Below, one piece after another: positions 46,381 through 57,342 of a DNA stretch of 64,000 nucleotides. A program made the position numbers and the translations under genes. The notes beneath the pieces are model-generated. The model saw nothing but the letters and a program-made list of their open reading frames with translations. It was not told the DNA's origin and did no database searches. The stretch's first letter is position 1. Every line of letters begins with the position of its first letter. This DNA comes from Entonaema liquescens (taxonomy: Eukaryota; Ascomycota; Sordariomycetes; Xylariales; Xylariaceae), in contig CADCSX010000011.1 in assembly GCA_902805475.1 (NCBI GenBank), positions 62,001-126,000 of the forward strand, given 5' to 3'.

Positions 46381-47616
46381 TTAGTCCTCCTTGTCGCCAC
46401 TAACGAGTTCGCGACCGAAGAGACCAAACCAAAGATCCAGGTAGAACATCAGCTGCCAGTACAAACTAGCCTTATTAAAATCGAACTCTCCGAGCTCGTT
46501 ACGGGGCACCTCGTTCCCAATCATCGAGCCGCCAAACCATCCTATCAGCGGAATATAGATTAACAGCTTTTGCTGCCAGGTCAGTTGAGGGGCTAAAGCT
46601 TGATCGGCCGGCAGGATTCTAGCCCGCTTGGCCTCTGGGATGCGCCGGCAGTATGTATTGTCTACCGGTTCTACATTCTGTGGTAGCTCTGGTGCCGCAC
46701 CCGTCACCGTTGCCGTCGACGCTGTGGCAGTGTCCATGGTCTGAGTTGAACCTTGAGATCCCGGAGGAGAATCGTGTAGGTTCACAACCCGTTCAACTGT
46801 CTGTGTCGAAAGAGTCCTAGGAAATGTTGCACCCTTATCTATACGGGGCTGCGATGATCTTTTCGGCGCGTTTCTGAAAGTGTTGGACCTGAAGGGATCG
46901 ATCATGCCAGTATCGCCCACCACATCGAGCACTGCGGCGTCTTCCTTAGGAGGCAGGCCACGGTAGGGTTCGGCGTAGACGAGATGACCTAATATCTTCT
47001 GTGGAGAAGCGTACATGGCGGCTTCTGCTGCTTCTGACGATTCAAACGTGATCTTTACCCAGTGTTCACCGTTAGCCACTCTGCTAACCCTAGCCCGCTC
47101 GGGGGCTGATAAGGGTTGTCGCCTCGTGAGCGCAGGGTCGCGCAAGTCTGATTTGTATCGTCGCGCTTCGGCGGGTGGTTCTCTGGGATAATCTTCGCAT
47201 ATCCTCCCTGCCAGTTGCTCGTAATGGTTGATGGCAGCATACTGCTGCGATGGCGATGAGTAACCTCTCAGGATGACTTCGACTGGTTCTTTGCGATAAG
47301 TTGAAGCTTGTGTAGCAGAAGCAGGGTCTTCTTGCGCCTGCGCAGCGGTCTGTCCTAAATAGCTTGGCTTTCGTTGTGTAGCGGCGGCATTTGTTGTCGT
47401 CATCGTCGTCGCGTTGGAAGCTTGCTGTCGGCTTGCTATGTAATTCGAAAAGATTTTATCTGCACTATGCATAGTAGCATCCTCACGTTTCGGCGGGGCG
47501 CTGCCTGTCCTAGAGCGAGATCTCCTTGTTGATTTACCGAATGAGCCTGATTCTGTCACCTCTCGCGCACGCGTACGTGGGAGAGGTCGTTGTCGTTCGC
47601 CTCTGTTATCGGGCAT
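46381..47616 (-). CDS. Nup53/Nup35-type nucleoporin-like RRM protein
   Basis: Single-exon gene of 411 aa. A basic Arg/Ser-rich N-terminus is followed by EPVEVILRGYSSPSQQYAAI near residue 110, the opening of an RRM-like domain (to about residue 220, ending HLVYAEPYRGLPP, with HWVKITFESSEAAEAAMYAS as the second RNP-like strand). A Ser/Thr-rich linker and a C-terminal hydrophobic/amphipathic region follow (KLLIYIPLIGWFGGSMIG and ASLYWQLMFYLDLWFGLFG). Nup53/Nup35 proteins use a dimerising RRM and a C-terminal membrane-binding helix to anchor the nuclear pore inner ring. The domain order fits that family. The sequence is divergent, so the assignment is probable rather than certain. Start chosen at the first Met, 47,616. 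Confidence 0.65.
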   Translation of the reverse strand: MPDNRGERQRPLPRTRAREVTESGSFGKSTRRSRSRTGSAPPKREDATMHSADKIFSNYIASRQQASNATTMTTTNAAATQRKPSYLGQTAAQAQEDPASATQASTYRKEPVEVILRGYSSPSQQYAAINHYEQLAGRICEDYPREPPAEARRYKSDLRDPALTRRQPLSAPERARVSRVANGEHWVKITFESSEAAEAAMYASPQKILGHLVYAEPYRGLPPKEDAAVLDVVGDTGMIDPFRSNTFRNAPKRSSQPRIDKGATFPRTLSTQTVERVVNLHDSPPGSQGSTQTMDTATASTATVTGAAPELPQNVEPVDNTYCRRIPEAKRARILPADQALAPQLTWQQKLLIYIPLIGWFGGSMIGNEVPRNELGEFDFNKASLYWQLMFYLDLWFGLFGRELVSGDKED

Positions 47617-48689
47617 CGTGGTAAGCAGAGTTGATTCAAAGTAATGCTTTCATTTAAAGAGAGAAATGGTTATGTTACGTACTCGGGGAAATACATAGCG
47701 TATGGGCGCTGAATTCCGTCGTCCCCTGTGTAAAGTTCCTCGTCCGGAACGTTATGCAGAATCAAGGGCCTCATTGTCCTCGCCCGTTATTCGATGAGTA
47801 GAACTTCGGGGAATGAGATACAATGTTTAGGATACACAAAGCGGATAAGGCAAACACGCCTTAATTAGGGATGAATTAGATACAAGGGGCGCAAACTGGC
47901 GGGTGGTTACGAGAAATGGGTTGAAATGATTGGAGGGAGATTTAATTAAATTTGGTTGGTGCTGGCAATGTTGAAATGTTACTTCTGATTTCTGAGATGT
48001 CACTGAGAGGAGAAAAAAAAAAGTAGTCACTGCAACGCGCTTCTAGTGTGTAAGTAATGTGTATATATGGAAAGAGCCATACCCACCCAGCAACGAGTTA
48101 TGGGGTACGTACAGTACCATGTACATGGGTATGTAACTCCCCGAACCCTTCAAATACTTTAGCATATACGGCCACAAACAATCACTTTCGACTTTCGATA
48201 TGCTCGCATTCAAATACATAAAAAGAAATAAAATGCATCCAGATACGTAAATGATAAGATGCCTTAGCAGTATTTGATGACCCTTTCTCACAGTGCAGAT
48301 AGCACAAACGTACCTATACATTGGATATATCATTACCAGGTACATAAGTAAAATATGTACCTAAGTACCGTGCATGTAATTGGAAGAACACACTAAAGCC
48401 CATAAAAGGCCTAGCGCAGGTTTTAATAAAGATATCCATTCCAACTTTTGTTCCTGAGTTACATGTGGCTGACAAGCAGGACAAACCTTGCAATTGATAG
48501 GCCAACGTCACCGAATTCTCCCGGGAGCTATCGCAGCTTTCCAACATCAAGTCATCCAAGCTATCCCGAAACGGTAAATTTAACTACAAAACTACAAACT
48601 GCATCACCGGTTTCAAACTCGACTTGCTTTTCTTCAGTCTAGCAACTATTAGTCAACTTATACATTAGCCCTCAGAAACCGTAGTCACA
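47617..48689. other. Divergent intergenic region
   Basis: Lies between the nucleoporin-like gene (-) and FMP46 (+) and so holds both promoters. No gene or strong motif recognised. Confidence 0.4.
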
Positions 48690-49261
48690 ATGTTCCGCTT
48701 CGTAAGTTAGAAGTTTCGAGCCAATGCATAACTTACATGTAATAAGTTCTGATGCGTCAATAGCACAAATCTCTTGATATTATTACCCTCTTTCACAAGA
48801 CAGGCTCGCCGGCGTCCACCAGGGCGGCAACTCTCCTAAAGCAGATTTCAGCCAATGCCGCAGAGGCAGCAACTGAAGATCAAGCTAGTGATCACTCTCA
48901 CCAGACGCATCCCAAGCTCTCGCGTCAGGAGTTCGAATTGAACATAACTGAGGACCTTCCCACCCCCGATCAACTCAAGATCATTATGGAGTATGTCGGT
49001 AGGAACAATATCAGTTCTATCGTACGAGGCGCATCCACGGAGAATGAAGCTTTAAAGAGGTTTAGAGAGAACAAGGAGAACTTCAATCGACCTGTGGTAT
49101 GTCTCATGTTCTTCATTCACAATCACACCCCTTGCCCTCTCTACCTCAGCCACTCGCTAATTCTTGAACAGATTGTCGACTGGAATAATGGAAAGGCAGT
49201 TGCTAGCGACCAGGAGTCAGAGATCCTCAAGTTGTTGGAGCAAGAGAATAACAAGGAGTAA
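48690..49261 (+). CDS. FMP46-like mitochondrial redox protein (DUF1687)
   Basis: Three exons: 48690-48701 (12 nt, MFRF), 48764-49096 and 49172-49261. Introns of 62 nt (GTAAGT donor) and 75 nt (GTATGT donor), all phase 0. Sum 435 nt, 144 aa. The joined N-terminus MFRFHKSLDIITLFHKTGSP is typical of fungal Fmp46, followed by ASTRAATLLKQ, PTPDQLKIIMEYVG and the C-terminal VDWNNGKAVASDQESEIL. Fmp46 is a mitochondrial, thioredoxin-fold protein of unknown precise role, found in the mitochondrial proteome of yeast. The 12-nt first exon carries the start codon and would be missed by simple gene callers. Family assignment is firm; biochemical role is not known. Confidence 0.88.
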
Positions 49262-52070
49262 TCACTAAACATTGTGCCCAATGTACATAGCCATATTTGT
49301 CTCATACCGGCACTAGTTAAACTCCATGAACTATGGTCCAGCTAGATTAATATCCAGTCCTGGTTCCAGTCTGTTATAGTTGGTTCTTTAGCTAGTTGGT
49401 GAAAGGGGCATCTGATTCAGTTTATCAATGGACAAACTCTACTCTTACTCCTATATCTGATGTTCCTATTCTCTTACATCATGATATACTTGTAGATATA
49501 AAAATCATATGTCTTAATCGGTTAGTTATATACCTATATGCCCCTTATCTATGCCTCTTTTTCAGGCATATACTTGATTAAAATGAGCAACAAAACTATA
49601 TCCTATCATTAACCGCAATTAATCGAATTCGTTGCTTCGCGATATATTATAGAATGGGAAACAGTAATAGGTATATTCCCTTATTTCATTACAGCAAGGG
49701 ACATGTGCCAGTGTTGGTTGTGCGGTAGAGTTCTACGAGAAATATCAGAGGGACGGCTGTATGAGGTAGTCTGTATGCTCAGTCTAGAAAGGGGCTTGCC
49801 CCTAACCACAGACTTATACCGGCTAGGCCATTGATTAAAGCTACAGTCCAGCCAAGTCACCGTGTACAATCAAACCCTCAGCACCTTCCTACCTTAGCAA
49901 TAAGCTGGGCGGTATGATTACTGCCCAGTGTCAAAGGTAGAATTTTCCTTCGCGTCCGTGCACACAGCATCCAGTAGATACCTGAAAGATAACGTTGCTA
50001 TGGTCATGTATAATGGCAGTCGCTAAATCATTTACTGCCCGCTATTGCAGCTGATACTGCCAGCTAGGACCTTCCACTTGCAGGTGTAATAGCGAGGTAC
50101 ATTACTAGAACATCTAGCTTAGGGCTTCTACTTGCTGAACCAGTTCTACTAAGGAAGCAACTGCTTGGTAACGCGTCTGCCTATTTCGCGGTAAAGATTC
50201 TTTCCCAAGCAACCATTCTCTCCATGACCCTACAAAGCTCTTCCTCTACCTTCCTTCCCTCTATTCTATTTTCTATTTCTCCTCCACATACAACCCTTAA
50301 GCGCTTGAAACCCTACCCTTTCGCACAAATAACGGGATTTAATCAACCCTGTTCTTCACATCTCTTCATCTTCACAATCCTCCTTCAACAATCTTTCACA
50401 CCTTCCACAATCCTATTTTTAATAAGGAATCGGGCCAGTTACCTCCTTTTCCTTACACTATTCAACTATTGTCCTATTATTCACATGATTGAAAGATCTA
50501 TCTTCAACATCAACAACAAACAACCCTCTTCTATCACTATTGAAGCATCTCTCCGCGCGCATATCATGTTCTTGTGCTTCGCCCGGCCCCTTCATTTATT
50601 CCTATTAACTTCTATTATTATAATCAACCTAGGCGAACCTATTCTATCGCTATTCAAGCAAAGCTCACCGAGCATGTCATGTTCTTGTCCTTTGCTTGGC
50701 CCCTTCATACGTTTTTACCAACTTCTATTATTATCAACAACAAACCAACAACTTCTATCACTATTGAAGCATCTCTCCGCGCGCACATCATGTTCTTGTG
50801 CTTCGCCCGGCCCCTTCATTTATTCCTATCAACTTCTATTATTATAATCAACCCAGGCGAACCTATTCTATCGCTATTCAAGCAAAGCTCACCGAACATG
50901 TCATGTTCTTGTCCTTCGCTCGGCCCCTTCATTTGTTCTTATCAACTTCTATTATTATCAACATAAGCTCAGTTGCAGGTTCACAACTATGTGCCAGTTG
51001 GTACAAGCTTGAAGAATTTGGGTCTGTTTTCTTAAACAAGTCTACCTACCCATGATTGGATTTATCAACCTTGACTGGTGAGTAATTATTCTCTTCCATA
51101 CTACCACATCATCATCGATTGCTATTGCACCTACATAGTCTCCGTGAAAGTTTGACAATACCAAGCTTGTCCCACATATTATTTTACCTCCTAATGTCTG
51201 GGAATTGTTCCTCCCCTGTTCTTATACTATTCTCTTTGATTTGCGCTCTTTTTGTTCCGTCGCGCTAACATGGACTCAAAGTATTAGTACTAGATATACC
51301 ACTTGACAACTAGGACTGGTTTAGGGCTGATTTTAAGGGGCAAGCGCCGCTACAAGACGGGCGCTTCTCCAGTTCTCAAGTAACTAAGAAACGTACAAGA
51401 CGGAATCAAACCAAGAAATGTACTAAGCTATCAAGGAATAGCTGAAGAAGCTCTCGAAGAACCGGCCCATATCCCTATTCACATTATTCCAAAGGGCTAT
51501 GGCTCCAATAACGCAACCGCAAAAGACGGTAAAGAGGGGAAATAACAGCAACAACAACAGCAACAGCAACAGGGCCCCGGTATAACCCGATTCCGGCCGA
51601 CCAGTGTATGGCCGGTGGGCGGCCTTACTTAAAGACACCAAGAATATTTCGGATTCGACCAACTCAGCTATGGCCGCTGCGGGACTTATATAGCACTTTC
51701 TCATCTTCAATCAAGAAGAGTTTTGCTCAAACGAAGGAAAAATGGATATCAATTATGTCTAGTTTGCCAATGTGGTAGAATAGACAACAGGGTTTACATG
51801 ATAGTCAATGTCCTAGATAGAAAATAGCCTTATTAAAACACCAAGTTCTTTATCACAGGATTGTCGAAGATGGTGAAACTATGAAATCTCTTCCAGCTAG
51901 GTAAAATCAGAATGTCTCTACCTACTTGTGTTGTATTAAGATTCATGATAGTGATTGCAAGTCAGACAAGGGGCCAATTATCCTTATTCCAAGCCGGGTC
52001 TTAATCACATTATGTAACGTAGCAGCATGACTAACTGGGTAGTTTTATTCGTAACAGCAGGTAGAAACAT
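49262..52070. other. Gene-free 2.8-kb stretch with tandem repeat
   Basis: No gene is accepted here. It contains the 112-bp tandem array (listed separately) in pyrimidine-rich sequence, and a small open frame at 51,423-51,710 (-) with a ten-Leu run encoded by a CAA/CAG repeat. That frame has a membrane-like segment but no family and is probably not a gene. Confidence 0.4.
50529..50965. repeat. Tandem array of four about 112-bp units, arranged as a duplicated dimer
   Basis: Units begin TTCTATC(A/G)CTATT at 50,529, 50,642, 50,753 and 50,866, giving periods of 113, 111 and 113. Units 1 and 3 are close to each other, as are 2 and 4. Units 1 and 2 differ more. This is a higher-order duplication of a 224-bp dimer. 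All units share CATGTTCTTGT and GGCCCCTTCAT. Long open frames run across the array because the sequence has few stop codons, not because it encodes a protein. Confidence 0.9.
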
Positions 52071-52547
52071 CTATGCAGTCTCGCTCTTAACTAATTGTGC
52101 AACGGCTTCTTCGATTTGCTTGTCATTGAGTCCTGTAGTATCATCATTAACATATAAGTACCTTACGTGTGTATATGAATCTGTGTAGTACCTTCTAACG
52201 ACTGACTCTTCTCCTTTCCAAACTCTGTTAACCGCAATTTGTCAGTGTTTCCCTTGTTACTGGAGTATTGCATGGTATGGGTATGGACGAACCGTATCTC
52301 GCGTAGACCTTGGGTAGGGTACCGGAGGCTTCTCGTATCAAGATGGGTGTGAATGGGTTGTTCTTCTTCATCGTGGGGTACGCTCTCGTCAGGAATGTCC
52401 TACGGGGTAGCACTGTCAGTTATCGGTATTCAAATAGTAGGATGGTTGAATTCGCGCTCACCTCGTCGCGGCACTACCCTCTCCAGTATGGCAGAACAGG
52501 AAGCGAACCTCCTTTAGGGCCTTTGTGAAAGCATATTTACCCGACAT
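52071..52547 (-). CDS. NADH:ubiquinone oxidoreductase 10.5-kDa (B8/NDUFA2-type) subunit of complex I
   Basis: Four exons on minus: 52547-52462, 52399-52293, 52224-52192 (33 nt) and 52132-52071. Introns 62, 68, 59 nt. Sum 288 nt, 95 aa. The protein begins MSGKYAFTKALKEVRFLFC, continues with SAATR|TFLTRAYPTMKKNN across the first junction, then PFTPILIREASGTLPKVYA, and ends with DKQIEEAVAQLVKSE. This is the L51/S25/CI-B8 thioredoxin-like fold of the small matrix-arm subunit of complex I. Length fits the family exactly. There is no cleavable presequence, as usual for this subunit. The unusual donor GTTCGT at the second intron is the least standard site, but the phase and the joined GKEKSQSLEG support it. 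Confidence 0.9.
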
Positions 52548-53170
52548 CTTTGCGATTGGCTCTCGGCGATCGAAGATGACAGGGTCGGGGTTGGAAGTAG
52601 TGGAAGTTGAGCTTCAAAGAAGTGTTTGAATGCTGCAGCGGTTTGAAGCTTTTAGTCAGGACTTGACGAATTGACGTCGGGAAATGCATAAAATTTACAT
52701 CCGACGTTACAAACCAGCTTATGCAAGGTTATGCAATTACGTCCCAACGGTTCCCACAATCGACATAATTGAGGTACCTTGTCATGTGACATTGCATGTA
52801 TATATACTTCTTGCAGCTCCGCTGCAACCAGCCACTAGAACCTTTACATCTACAACAACGATAATAAACACAATGATGTGATATACCTGTAGCTTTCCAA
52901 CAGGGTCTAAGTTTAGATACGTACTTCCCACATGCAGGTATCTAATCGTCGGAACCCCAACTAAATTTATCCTAATATCGGACTTGCGACCTCCCCAAAC
53001 TTCTTTATTCTGACAACAATTCATCCAACTCCCCAAGGTCCTAAGGGCAAAACGGAAAGCGAGCAGGCTCCCGGTGTTTTTATTTTCTATTCTTGCCAAA
53101 ACACCATCGAATTTTCCTATAAAAAGGTTTCCTATCTAAACACCAAAACGGACCAATTCCTAAGGAAACA
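52548..53170. promoter_or_regulatory. Bidirectional intergenic promoter region between complex I subunit and pyruvate carrier genes
   Basis: Divergent start codons are 622 bp apart. It holds the promoters of two mitochondrial inner-membrane genes, which may be co-regulated. No specific site is identified. Confidence 0.45.
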
Positions 53171-53741
53171 ATGCCAGCCACTACTACTCTCTTCCGCGCC
53201 GCCCGGCCCGTGTTCCAGCAGTCTGCGATGCGCGCGGCCTTCCGTGGCAACTTCGCTCCCCAGACCGGCCGCCGGTTCGCGAGCACGGCGACCCCGGGAG
53301 AAGCCGCGTCGCAGAGCTGGATCCAGCGCATGTGGAACAGCCCCGTTGGATTGAAGACGGTGCACTTCTGGTAAGATAACATTTTTCCCTTCCGGATTGT
53401 TGAAATCTATTCCAGCGCATCCGTCCATATTAACGATAAGTTTATTCGCATGACATAGGGCGCCAGTGATGAAGTGGGCGATTGTCATTGCGGGTGTCTC
53501 CGACTTCGCGCGACCGGCCGAGAATCTCTCGTTAACGCAGAACGGCGCCCTAACTGCCACCGGTCTCATCTGGACGCGCTGGTGCTTCGTTATTAGCCCG
53601 CGGAACGTCCTCCTCGCCACCGTCAACTTCTTCCTTGGCTGCGTCGGCATCGTCCAGGTCGGCCGTATCGTTGCGTACCGCAGGTCGCAAAAGAAGCTAG
53701 AGTCTAGCGTCGCCGAGGCTAAGGAGGTTGTCAGCGCTTAA
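53171..53741 (+). CDS. Mitochondrial pyruvate carrier subunit (MPC2/MPC3-like)
   Basis: Two exons: 53171-53370 and 53459-53741, with an 88-nt intron (GTAAGA donor, CATAG acceptor). Sum 483 nt, 160 aa. An Arg/Ala/Ser-rich N-terminus of about 45 residues (RRFASTATPGE) looks like a mitochondrial targeting sequence. The MPC domain follows: NSPVGLKTVHFW, APVMKWAIVIAGVSD, ARPAENLSLTQNGALTATGL, IWTRWCFVISPRN and VNFFLGCVGIVQVGR, which make up three membrane helices. The subunit forms a heterodimer with MPC1 in the inner membrane to import pyruvate. The length and the longer N-terminus fit the MPC2/3 rather than the MPC1 type. A minus-strand frame opposite the gene is a shadow. Confidence 0.93.
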
Positions 53742-54275
53742 AGGGACAGACCAATAATAGACGGGGCGATGTGGTTGATTTTTGATACCGAAGTATGGGG
53801 GGAGCATTACGCATCGAAGAGGACTGACGGTTGCATGACGAAACACTGGCCAGTAGACTCGAATGAAGTCCGGACTTGAAATATTTCACAAAATCATAGA
53901 CTACGGGTTACAGATACTTTGTGGGTTGTCTTACCTTGAAAACAGGGGCGCTTAGATGATGGATTTGGTACATAGGGTATTCTCTCGTTGATTCTCCTGG
54001 CATGGTAAAGTTGGAGAGGGCTTACTTGTACCACCACTTTACTACTCGGTGCATTACATTAAGTTTAGCATGGAAGCTTTTTTTTACTTTTATGACATGT
54101 TTGAAGCTGATCATTGTGTTCGATTATTCCTTTTTTGGTCGTGATAGGAAGAGTTGGCCTTCAGCTCTTCTATATCTACCTAAAATATAAACTGACCATT
54201 TTAGTTACCTGAGTAAGTTTTGAGCGTATTGCCCAGATAAGGTAACTTATACAGATCCTATATCTCCCTCATATC
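53742..54275. other. Intergenic region
   Basis: 3' flanks of the pyruvate carrier gene (+) and the metallopeptidase pseudogene (-). No gene. Confidence 0.4.
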
Positions 54276-55749
54276 TCATAGTTGGAAGTTTCTGGGGTCG
54301 TTAACGACGATTTTATGTACTCCGAACCAGCCGTATTTAATGGATTTGTAGAGTCGCTTCACATCGGCGTAGTCATCTTGCTGGATGCGCATCACGCTCG
54401 CGTCGTTGTAATTCATGACTGACAGCTTATTATGCTCACTGATTTTCACATAATCCCCCCCGGGCTCTCGATCCGCAAATACGTGTCGTAAACCAAGGAT
54501 ATGCCCAAGTTCGTGGCATAGGACATTATCCATATACTTGTGACCTGGGGTATCCTTTTCGAAGCACAGTGGGTGCAAGTATAGTCGGTGCGTAGATGGC
54601 CATTCGTGTGGGAAGAAAGATTGGGCCAAAACATCAGGACGGCAAATCTAGTTCCAGTATGTGAGTTGGAACATGGCCGGTCCATCGTTTGATACTCTCT
54701 TAAACTTGACGCCGACATTGCCCGCGTTCCACACCTCGATTGCACCGTCAAATATCCCCCGAGGCGTACTCCGCCTTGCTAGTTTCAGGAAAGCTTCCCA
54801 AATCAATATTACAGGTGAGCAGAGTGTTCTCAGGCCATAAGCATATTTCGTGTCGTTTCTTGGAACTTGCAAAAGCACAGCGTGTCGGGTCCAGCTCCGT
54901 TCCACAGCGTACATGAGAAGTAGAGGTACTCGGAGACTCTGTAGAAGACGGGCTATTTTTCAAAATGGCTGTTACCTGGCCGATAGGTTTGATGACGCTT
55001 GGGTTGGGCTTTATATTCCCGGTCTTGTCGAGATCAATCGCACTATTGATCGTATCCAAGTCGCGCTGGGCTTGAGGGTCTCTCTTGAACAAGACTTCCG
55101 GGTGGGAGTCAATACCATACAGGCAGTACTCAATGCGTTTGGCTTTGCTGCCTGCTCCTCTGATTTGACCCCCAAATCGCCGGTATCGGGAGGTTCATCA
55201 CTACATTGGCTCTGTGGCGCTGTCTGGATATCACTATCGTGATCAACTTCGCTGAATTTAAAAGACCGTTCATTGCCAAGGTCACTGATGGTGATGGATA
55301 GTGACCCATCAGCCTTAATGGACTCTACAGGCTTAGTGAACGATGCGCCCTATAGATTAAAAACGATGATCAATTATATGTATTAGATACCTAGGATTAT
55401 GAGGAACTACGAGTATCTTACTCGGGCCAAGCCGTGATTTAATTTTTCTCTACATGTCGGATTGTCGTTGGTTGCTATTTCGATAACGTCACTGCTTGAG
55501 GTAGAAAGTGACTGGTCACTTCTGGCGATAATAGCACATCCCTGGTGTTGGAAACGAGCGTAAGTTTCATTAATAGTTCCTATAACTATAGTGTTCGATA
55601 GTTAATTTTACTCATAACTATAAATTATCTGATAAGAATATAGTAATATGTTCCGTTAAGCTTCTGTTAGCTCTAATTTCAATAATTATGATTATATCGA
55701 AGTGTGTGCAAAACCGGAGGGTTAAGTACTTACGCGCCATGGTATCCAT
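54276..55749 (-). pseudogene. Disabled metzincin-type zinc metallopeptidase gene
   Basis: A minus-strand gene with apparently intact splicing (exon pieces 55749-55734, 55579-55422, then 55349 onward; introns of 154 and 72 nt) but a broken coding frame. The C-terminal part has HELGHILGLRH at about 54,515-54,483, the zinc-binding metzincin motif, followed by LSVMNYND with the expected Met-turn. Three lesions are seen. A one-base shift near 55,131-55,137 is needed to pass from EEQAAKPNA to IEYCLYGIDSHPEV. A one-base excess in a G5 run (54,756-54,760) breaks the frame at EYASG before IFDGAIEVWNAGNVG. An in-frame TAG at 54,648-54,650 follows FQLTYWN. No intron of plausible size removes any of these. 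The TAG is one CpA-to-TpA change from CAG, the RIP signature. Sequencing error in the G run cannot be excluded, but three independent lesions argue for a pseudogene. It borders the AT-rich block. Confidence 0.78.
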
Positions 55750-56199
55750 TGTTTTACTGTTGAATATGTCTAGAGTATCTCTTTACAATCTATATATACC
55801 TCGTGTGAGTTAGGTACAACTAGGAAGAGGAGATGATAAGATATAAGGAGGAAAGGAAAATATCATATGGGATATCAAGACTTATATCTATATGCGAGTG
55901 GGGACCATAAGACTTTCAGGTCGATGTTCTCCCCAGATCATTATCCTAAGGTAAACATATGTACCTTACAAACAACATTATGGAAGAAACTTCGTATGTC
56001 GCACAAGAGCAACTGCAGGCTTACGCTGACTAGGTAGAGCCAATAAGAAATACGATGCCACGGAGCTTCGACTATCAAGCCACCAATGTCGTAACTAGAC
56101 CGATGGCTTGGCCTGCCCTCCCCTCCTTAGGTTAGTATGTAGGCAGATCCCCATTAGTTAATGTGTTACACCGCAGCTCTTTCGCACCTTTGATTATAG
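55750..56199. other. Boundary region before the AT-rich block
   Basis: No gene. Composition changes abruptly from ordinary to nearly pure A+T between about 56,190 and 56,260. Confidence 0.5.
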
Positions 56200-57128
56200 A
56201 ATTTACAATAACGTTAAATTTCCAAGTAAATTTTAATAAAATTTTAACTTATCTATTTTTTTACATAAAAATAAATTTTAAATAATTATTTATATTAATT
56301 TATATAAATAATTTTTTAAATTTTAATATATTATAAAAATTATTTTAATTATATTATAATTTTAAAATATTATTTTTTTATTTTAAAATTATTATTATTA
56401 TTTAATTTAATAATATTTATTTATTTTAATATAATTTAAATTAATAATTTTTTTTTTAAATTTAACGAAATTATATTATTTATTAAAATATTATCGTAAC
56501 GTATATAATTTTTTATTAATTTAATATTTTTAATTTTAAATTATATAAATTTTTTAATAAAATTTTTAATTTAAATTAAAATTTTTCGTAAAAATAACTT
56601 TTTACCGTAATATAATTTATAATACTCGTTTAATTTATATAACGAAATTTATAAAATTTATTTTAAATTTATATATAAATAAAATTTCCACGTTATTAAA
56701 AAAAATATAACGTACGTATTAAAATTATTAACGGTAAATTTAATAAAAAAAATTAATATATTTATTATTAATATATATATAACCGTTTTAAAATTTATAT
56801 AAAATGTAATCGCGGCGAAAAATAATAATATTTTATTAAAAAAAATAAAATATGTAAATTATTAAAATATAAAAAACTTTTTATAATCATGAATTATAAA
56901 TTAATAAAATTAATGTTAATTATTAATAAAAATAATAAAAAAATAATAATTTTAAAACGATTATATTATAATTATTAAAAATTAAATTTTTAATTAATTA
57001 TTAAATTATAAATTTTTTATTTAAAAATAATTTTAAATTTAATTAATTAAATTTTTATATTATTTTTTATTTTAAAATTAATTTTAATAATTTTTTTAAT
57101 ATAAATAAAATTAATAATTTATTATTTA

Positions 57129-57342
57129 TAATAATTAAATGATAATTATATATATTATTACGTAATATATATTTAATATAAAAAAGTATTTATATATTTT
57201 AAATTATATAAAAAACGCGTTTTTTTCGTTTTTTAATAATAAATAGTTTTTTTTTTAAATATTATTAATATATTAATTTTAATTTATTTATTTATTTATT
57301 ATTATTTTATTATTATTTTTTTTACGTACGTATTTATTAATA
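57129..57342 (+). repeat. Left LTR (degraded)
   Basis: 214 bp, gapless match to 63,139-63,352 with transition-only differences. Confidence 0.8.

Noticed and set aside
50224..51055. Overlapping frames of 207, 130 and 85 codons
   Set aside because: They cross the 112-bp tandem repeat in different frames with low-complexity composition; no domain or splice support.
51423..51710. 95-codon minus-strand frame with a poly-Leu run
   Set aside because: The Leu run comes from a CAA/CAG repeat on the other strand; no homology recognised.
54721..54790. Intron instead of a frameshift in the metallopeptidase
   Set aside because: The only GT...AG pair that would bypass the G5 run is about 35 nt and would delete conserved residues.
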